Assembly: GCA_019614645.1 (NCBI GenBank)
Contig: JABWDB010000035.1
Location: forward strand, 3,162,001-3,226,000
Length of the DNA: 64,000 nt
DNA from: Stratiolaelaps scimitus
Lineage: Eukaryota; Arthropoda; Arachnida; Mesostigmata; Laelapidae
Direction of reading: 5' to 3'
Below, in pieces: positions 58,266 through 64,000 of the stretch (positions are counted from its first letter, which is position 1; the number at the start of each line of letters is the position of its first letter). Position numbers and translations under genes: made by a program. The notes under the pieces were generated by a model that worked only from the letters and a program-made list of their open reading frames with translations, searched no databases and had not been told where the DNA came from.

Positions 58266-61200
58266 TTCAATCAATCCGAACAATTGAAAGCTACTGAGCC
58301 ACACTAAACTCGAGCCCAATAAAGGAATCCGCACATATCCTATTACGCACTGCAAAATGTGTTCGGAGCTAACCACCTTTTTATGTAAGACGCGTATTCT
58401 CATATGTGTCTCTCCCGTAATAGCCATGTTAAATATCATCATTTATGTGTCTCGGTACGCTTAGTGGAAATGTGTACCAATTTCCTGTTACTACACCTCT
58501 TACATAAAATGCAACATATCATATATACCGTAATATAGCTCGCATATGGTTGGTCTAAACCCGACATCGTTTTTTTTTCATTCCTCGGAACAGTAGCTTG
58601 TCCTCGACAAGATAATCTTAGCATTATTAACGACCCAGTAACTTAGTTTGACGTGCACCAGTGCATGTCTTCAGCGACCCCCCATTGCGGTCCACGTGGA
58701 CGGGCCTGGAAGATATCGCGCCCCCAACGCTGGTGGCCTGTTTTATCGCCGGAAGTGCTATGAAATATAGGGTAACATTCGGCCACACCTTCCCGTGTTA
58801 CCTCTGCGGAAGACAATGACCGTTATATTATATTTGGAAGAACGAGAGCTAGTCATAGCATATCTATAGTCTTCGCTCGTAAACTTGAGCGTCCAATAAA
58901 CAACAACTGCCGCAGTGATAACTAGCGATACAGGTGAATAGCAACAGAATTCGGCAATAATCAGGCATCACACGTCGTCGATAAAATATTTAAGAATTAT
59001 TAGTTATTATTTAAGAATTGTGTATAAGCTACAAGATCCAATAAGGACACTCATGACGTGTGAACATGCGTACGTAAAAATAAATCTCGCGTCATAGTAC
59101 TCTCAGGGCCTTATGAAATCGACCTCAATCATATTCTTCTTGGCTTTGGCTTTATTACCCTCCGGCTCAAGTCTGGCCCCCTCCCTGCCGCCTCTTGCCC
59201 GTACCAAGCATTATGAGTTTGCAAAATTCAGATCTCTTCTCCCTGTAGGAAATATTCGTTCTCCCTCGAAGGAATACTCGGTTGCTTTGTTTAGTCTATA
59301 CGTATCTGTCTGACACAGTGGCGTCTCTCGCGGTTTACGACGTTTCAATACCAGTGGTACAGACATAAATTCTGACCCTCAGAGAGTCATTGTGGATTTC
59401 GATTCTTCAATATTTATGGCAGAGCGAGCTCTGCAATAGCAGCAGCATGTTCTACCGATGATATAGCCTTTCTTGTACGAGTTGTAGGTCGTTCTTGCTG
59501 ATCATATGGAGTGCACCACCAGGGACATTTCGACTAGCTTATATAGGTGGCGATTTATTTACTTATAATCCGTACCTTGACTACTGCTTTGCGGCGCTTT
59601 AGTTGGAAAAAAAACGGTATTTCAGGGGTCGGCATTATAATTAAATGTATTTACCTCAAAAAGCGAACCACAAAAGGATTCCATGAGGATTAAACGAAAC
59701 TTCGAACGCAATAACGCAATAACTTCGCACCTACAATATCCAACGCCTTATATTGAGTAGACTCCGCCTTTCGTACCTACATGGCAATAATTTGAGAAGG
59801 AGGAGCACTCTTTGTACGAACGTCTTTTACGTATATTGCTGTTGTCTTGAATTTGACTGCTTCAGCTCGTACTGGACTCTATATGAGCAGCACACTGCCC
59901 CCCACCCGGGCTGCCGTTTGATCTACGATATGGACGGATTTGAGTAGCACATATATTTACTTCGGTAATATAATGGAGAGAATATTGACGAAGTTCTAAC
60001 TTTAATTTAATTTGGCTCTCAAAATTGAACTATACCACCACAGGCAGAGAATGAGAGTATGTGGCATACTGCCAAAGTCGACTCAAGGTCGTCGTCACAT
60101 TGATAATGAAAAATTCGACTTCAATCGGCGAACGTCGTTTTCCACCTGTTAAGTTGGTTTTAGGCAAACCCGCTTGTTGGCCTTCGTTGCCCGGCGATGC
60201 GAGCCATCGGGAGGTATGTCGCGAATTACGATACAGGCAAGCTGATATTATATTAACATCTGGCTGTTCGTTCAACATCAACTATTGTTCATCCCTAGGA
60301 AGCGAATTAACAACTACTTTTGTTAACAACTCCACTAAATAGAAAGAGTTATTATAAGAGCGACTACAATTTTGGTGTTGATCAACAACGCGCACTTGTG
60401 GGAGCCGACCCCTGCTGCCTTGCCAAGCGGAACCTGCAAGTTTTCCATATTACGAAAACATCATCTGTGGAACACGGAGTTCATTATCTAGTCGTAAACT
60501 GATTAATAACGCAATGGCATATTGAAACAACTACACACACGTTAGCAAGCAATAACCAAATGTGGCAAATTAATACAAGCCAGGAGAACGAAATTGCACC
60601 GATGCACTTTCGTAGTATGATAACAATAATAATAATAATAATCTAAGAACAAGATTAAGAATAATTTATATTAATTTATTTCTATTTTATTTAGATAATC
60701 TATTTTGTCGACTGGTGGAATAGGCGATAAACTAGAATACCGCATGGGTAGAACTTCAATCGTCCCCTGAACAGTGAATCACTGCTAATTTTTGTTTAGG
60801 AACAGCGACTCGACTGTGCTGCGGATTTCTCGTCGGTAAACCACCGCCCTTTATACAAGATGCGGGTCGGGTTACGCCTTACACCTTATCTCGTATGCTG
60901 AAAAATTAAATAAACTGCTCCCACGAGGGGAAACCGACTCTTATGTTGCCAGAACTAGAAACTCTACAAGTGCTACAAAAAGCGCGTCGTCTGATTGCAA
61001 CGCCAATCCGCTTCGTTAAATTAGAAATGAGAAAAAATCACAAAACTACAGAACTAACGAGTAGACTAAGCCTAAGTCCCCGTAATTTCTACTTGCTCGC
61101 TTCCATATGAAGTTCCACCAGGGACTCTCTTTTTTTGTGAGGTATAGGTCACTGCAGTTGAACTACCATATATATATATATAATATATATATATATATGC

Positions 61201-61484
61201 GTGAAACGCTATGCAAATATTTGAACAAGGTTGAGAAGGTTGCTGTTTTGCTCAAATGATATACATCGCTTATTATATTATATACGCTCACAATGGAAAG
61301 CAAGCAGTCCGCTGTTGAGACGTATGAACCTGACCACATATACGTGTGCTGCACATACAAGAATGCGTGACACAACGTGATCAGTGATATTATACACTAT
61401 AGTGTATCAGAGATCTATTATAATACACTATACTTTACTATTATATTATATCGACTAATTAAGGATCTTTGAATACTAAACACT

Positions 61485-61770
61485 GTATAACCCCATACGC
61501 CCGTTAGATATCGTCCACCAACGATCCTGCCTCTAACGTCTGGCCTAACCCGGCCAGGGCCAGGTGATTAGCTATCCATATTAAATGAGCATTTATGCGC
61601 CGAAAGTACAGCACGACACGCGTTACTGCTTGACGAGTAAGTAGTAGGCTCTGCTAAATGGTACAGCAGCTTCGACTGTTCGTCACTAATGTGAAAATTG
61701 ACTCATAAATATTGAAACGCATCATCCAGTGACGACTTCGTCGACGTTGGAGTTCCACTGAATTCTGGGG
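61485..61770 (+). repeat. Diverged duplicated segment, copy 1
   Basis: Pairs with 62925-63230 in the same orientation. Best blocks: AACGATCCT, CCCGGCCA, ATCCATATT and AATGAGCATTTATGC, in identical order and nearly identical spacing. Weaker similarity continues to about 61770. No coding frame is conserved between the copies. Nature unknown. Confidence 0.7.
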
Positions 61771-62924
61771 GATTGAAGCATCCGTTCCGAAGCTATGCTG
61801 ACTCTTGATACTGTCAACATGTGCTCCGTTCTCTATTTCCTGCAGAGTGACACAAGTCATCCTATTAAGATGTTGTTCAAACAAAGCGCATTTCTACTCC
61901 GTTAAACCCAAAAAAAAAATATATATATATATTATTACTTACTGACTTAGGCCGCAGGTGTGGCATGGTGGTGAAGTTAAATTATGTGTTTAGTGAGGAG
62001 TTAGTGTAGATACGATCATGTTTGCCTGCAGTATCCCATACTGGGGTGTCATAACCCTACAATATTATGTTAAATTAACGTGCTCTGAAGCCTCAAATGC
62101 GTATAACGACAAACCCAAAAACTTCTTGTTGGCGAACGTGGTCATCCGAGAATCTCGTTTGCTTGCTTTTATGCTAGTGACCACAGTACATTTTTGCATA
62201 AGAGCGAAGAATGATATTTTTGCAAGATGCTCGTGGCAGCATCTGGCAGCGCAGATACTGAGGGCACCCTAAAATCAGATCGTCCGTCGTCAGGGGGCTA
62301 ATCGGATCGGAAACAGCACACAAGCCGTGTTCAAGTGTGAATTCACTTCGCAGTCACGCGGCGGGGGCGGGGGTTGTAGGGTTGTATCAGGAACCACTTC
62401 CAGGATAACAGGTCGGGAGAAGCAAGCTGTTGTTCACCGGGGAGTCTGCCGCCGTAGCTGGGAATGTTTGGCAACGAGGGACTGACCATTGCTGCCAGGA
62501 TACGACTATGTCGCACCTTTTGTTCGATTCCGGAGCTCAGGTAGCGTTGAGGTTGGCGGAAGTGCATTTTCGTTCAATGCTAACTCTGTGGCAGTCACCA
62601 CTCGGCTCCTCCCGGGTTATGTTCAAGAAGATGTCTTAGAGATTAGAGAGAGAGGCAAGTTATGTTCATTTAAAGCAGACCATAGTCGCGCGTGTATGAG
62701 CAGAGATATTCAATAGATACAATAGGATATGTATTCCGAAGCAGTGAGAGAACAATTATTATAGTGATAACAATTACAACATGTATTATAGTTGGTATCT
62801 CACGAGGGCACCTTTTGAGAGCGGAAAAACAAATAGGTCGCTAGCTGAAACATACTTCTTGATCGCCCGTTGTAATATTTGGCTTTGTGGAACACCTTAT
62901 CATGTGTTTTATGGTGCTAACCTC
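61771..62924. other. Unique sequence between the duplicated segments
   Basis: Short frames on both strands at 62018-62716 without recognisable domains. An A run and TA run occur at 61910-61930. Confidence 0.45.
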
Positions 62925-63230
62925 AACACCCCCTTATAGATAATCGTCTAAAAACGATCCTACCCGCCGTGTCGCCTAGCCCGGCCAAGCAGAGCGAAAA
63001 TCATCATCCATATTTAATGAGCATTTATGCTCTGAAAATTGCAGTCCGAGACTGCGCTGCAGCCCGACGCGTAAATGCTAGGCTCGGTATAGAGTCTCCT
63101 CTCACGTTATAGCAGTTGCGTCCATTTGTCGCTATTGTAATGATGGATTCATTAAATGACAGCCAACACCATTTCAACGCGGACGGTTATTCCGTTGTTG
63201 TTCACTGGCTCATAACGCAATGGGGCCAAG
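62925..63230 (+). repeat. Diverged duplicated segment, copy 2
   Basis: See copy 1. A short hairpin ATCGT...ACGAT precedes the GCCTAGCCCGGCCA block in both copies, and the AATGAGCATTTATGC block is identical in both, so it is the most conserved part. Confidence 0.7.
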
Positions 63231-64000
63231 GTAGCTCCGTCAAAAGCGACGCGGGTCTGTCTCATCGTACGGGAACTTAATGATTACACTCGGCTCTGGG
63301 ATACCGCTGGATGCTTCATATCGAGTAAATGGAATGGACAATTGCGAATATTGTGAAACATACATTTATGTACCTGGCCCATTATGGCAAAATGGCCGCG
63401 TAATTGACGATGCAGATCCGGCTCCACCGTGACAAGGCGTCCGCCTCACAAATCACTTGTTTGCGATGACAAAGGATGAGAATGAAGTAAGGTTCGAATT
63501 GCTTCGAACAACCAGCCGAATTCGCAAGATCTATCACTCCGATTACCTCAAGAAATGCTTATATTTCAAAACATATATATAATATATTTCCAAAACAGGA
63601 CAAGCATGATCGTAAGGTCGTCACTGATAATTATCACTATCTTGTGGCTTTGGGCGAGACGCTTGAGAGGATCCCTGCAAAACCTGTATCGGCCTATGTA
63701 AACTAGTAGCGACAACTTAATAGAAACCGACATCAACGAAACTTACGTACTTGTTTATCATTTCAGTATAATATGGAACATCGTAATAAATAACGTACAC
63801 CTCATGTCTACGTACACAAATACATACATATATATATATACTCGAGCAAAGAAAAGTATGTTGTCGTACAAAAAGTTCCTCTTCCTCTCTTGTCGGCTGC
63901 AGGCAGCTAGCCCTCCTTTGAATCTGCGGTTAGTTTTGTCTATTAGTGGTGCTTGTTCTGGGAGATACGGCCGAGATGTCCATGCAGCTGCATTCGCCGG
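63231..64000. other. No gene found
   Basis: Includes a short TA run near 63828-63840. A frame near 63480-63570 loosely resembles the end of a retroelement integrase but is too short to call. Confidence 0.4.

Larger units (their letters stand above)
55362..61484. other. Long stretch without recognisable genes
   Basis: Contains TA microsatellites (57081-57141, 58202-58265 and 61170-61198) and a tandem pair of TTAAGTTAGACCTTTT at about 56125-56158. There is also an isolated hAT-like terminus at 59623. Frames are at most about 100 codons and match nothing I know. Confidence 0.35.

Noticed and set aside
59623..59634. hAT-type terminus CAGGGGTCGGCA
   Set aside because: No inverted partner or 8-bp target duplication could be seen.
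63480..63570. Possible end of a Gypsy-type integrase
   Set aside because: Only about 20 residues look suggestive and no upstream retroelement code exists.

Overview
The window looks like nuclear DNA from a eukaryote, most likely an arthropod (a mite or other chelicerate is my guess, from the flavour of the transposons, not from a diagnostic gene). It is AT-rich, full of (TA)n microsatellites and holds no long intact open frame of a host gene. Everything I can identify as coding is transposon-derived, and every copy is broken. I found no convincing host exon, rRNA, genuine tRNA or CRISPR array.

Layout. 193-3286: a 5'-truncated LINE (minus strand) with a nearly intact reverse transcriptase (RT) frame, flanked by two 352-bp direct repeats that look like an exceptionally long target-site duplication. 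3550-4840: a decayed endonuclease/linker piece of a related LINE. 6.7-9.5 kb: a cluster of small repeats, with a perfect palindrome, a tRNA-like dimer, a dispersed ORF-containing module and two adjacent hairpins, one of pre-miRNA size. 10.8 and 42.2 kb: two tRNA-headed SINEs whose 3' ends match the LINE tail. 20.4 kb: internally deleted mariner. 22.7-23.9 kb: LINE copy with several internal deletions. 24.8 kb: LINE scrap. 34.5-35.6 kb: perfect palindromes and a minisatellite. 36.3-38.4 kb: GC-rich R1/Jockey-like LINE in which ORF1 joins directly to the YADD part of RT. 38.4 and 53.9 kb: two copies of a small unknown retroposed sequence with a common 3' end. 44.5-47.5 kb: the longest LINE copy, with a full mariner (47517-48752) nested in its tail. 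49.9-51.2 kb: a longer copy of the 20.4-kb mariner. 52.9-53.4 kb: RT relic of another LINE family. 52.3/55.2 kb and 61.5/62.9 kb: two pairs of diverged duplicated repeats.

How the parts relate. One LINE family (copies at 0.5, 22.7, 24.8 and 44.5 kb; probably also 3.5 kb) is the likely source of machinery for the two SINEs, because they carry its 3' tail. Two mariner families are present, each with transposase lesions, so they are fossils or depend on a copy elsewhere. The long remaining stretches (for example 11.2-14.7, 14.8-20.4, 25.1-34.5 and 55.4-61.5 kb) show only short random frames and simple repeats. I cannot exclude small exons or regulatory elements there without alignments.
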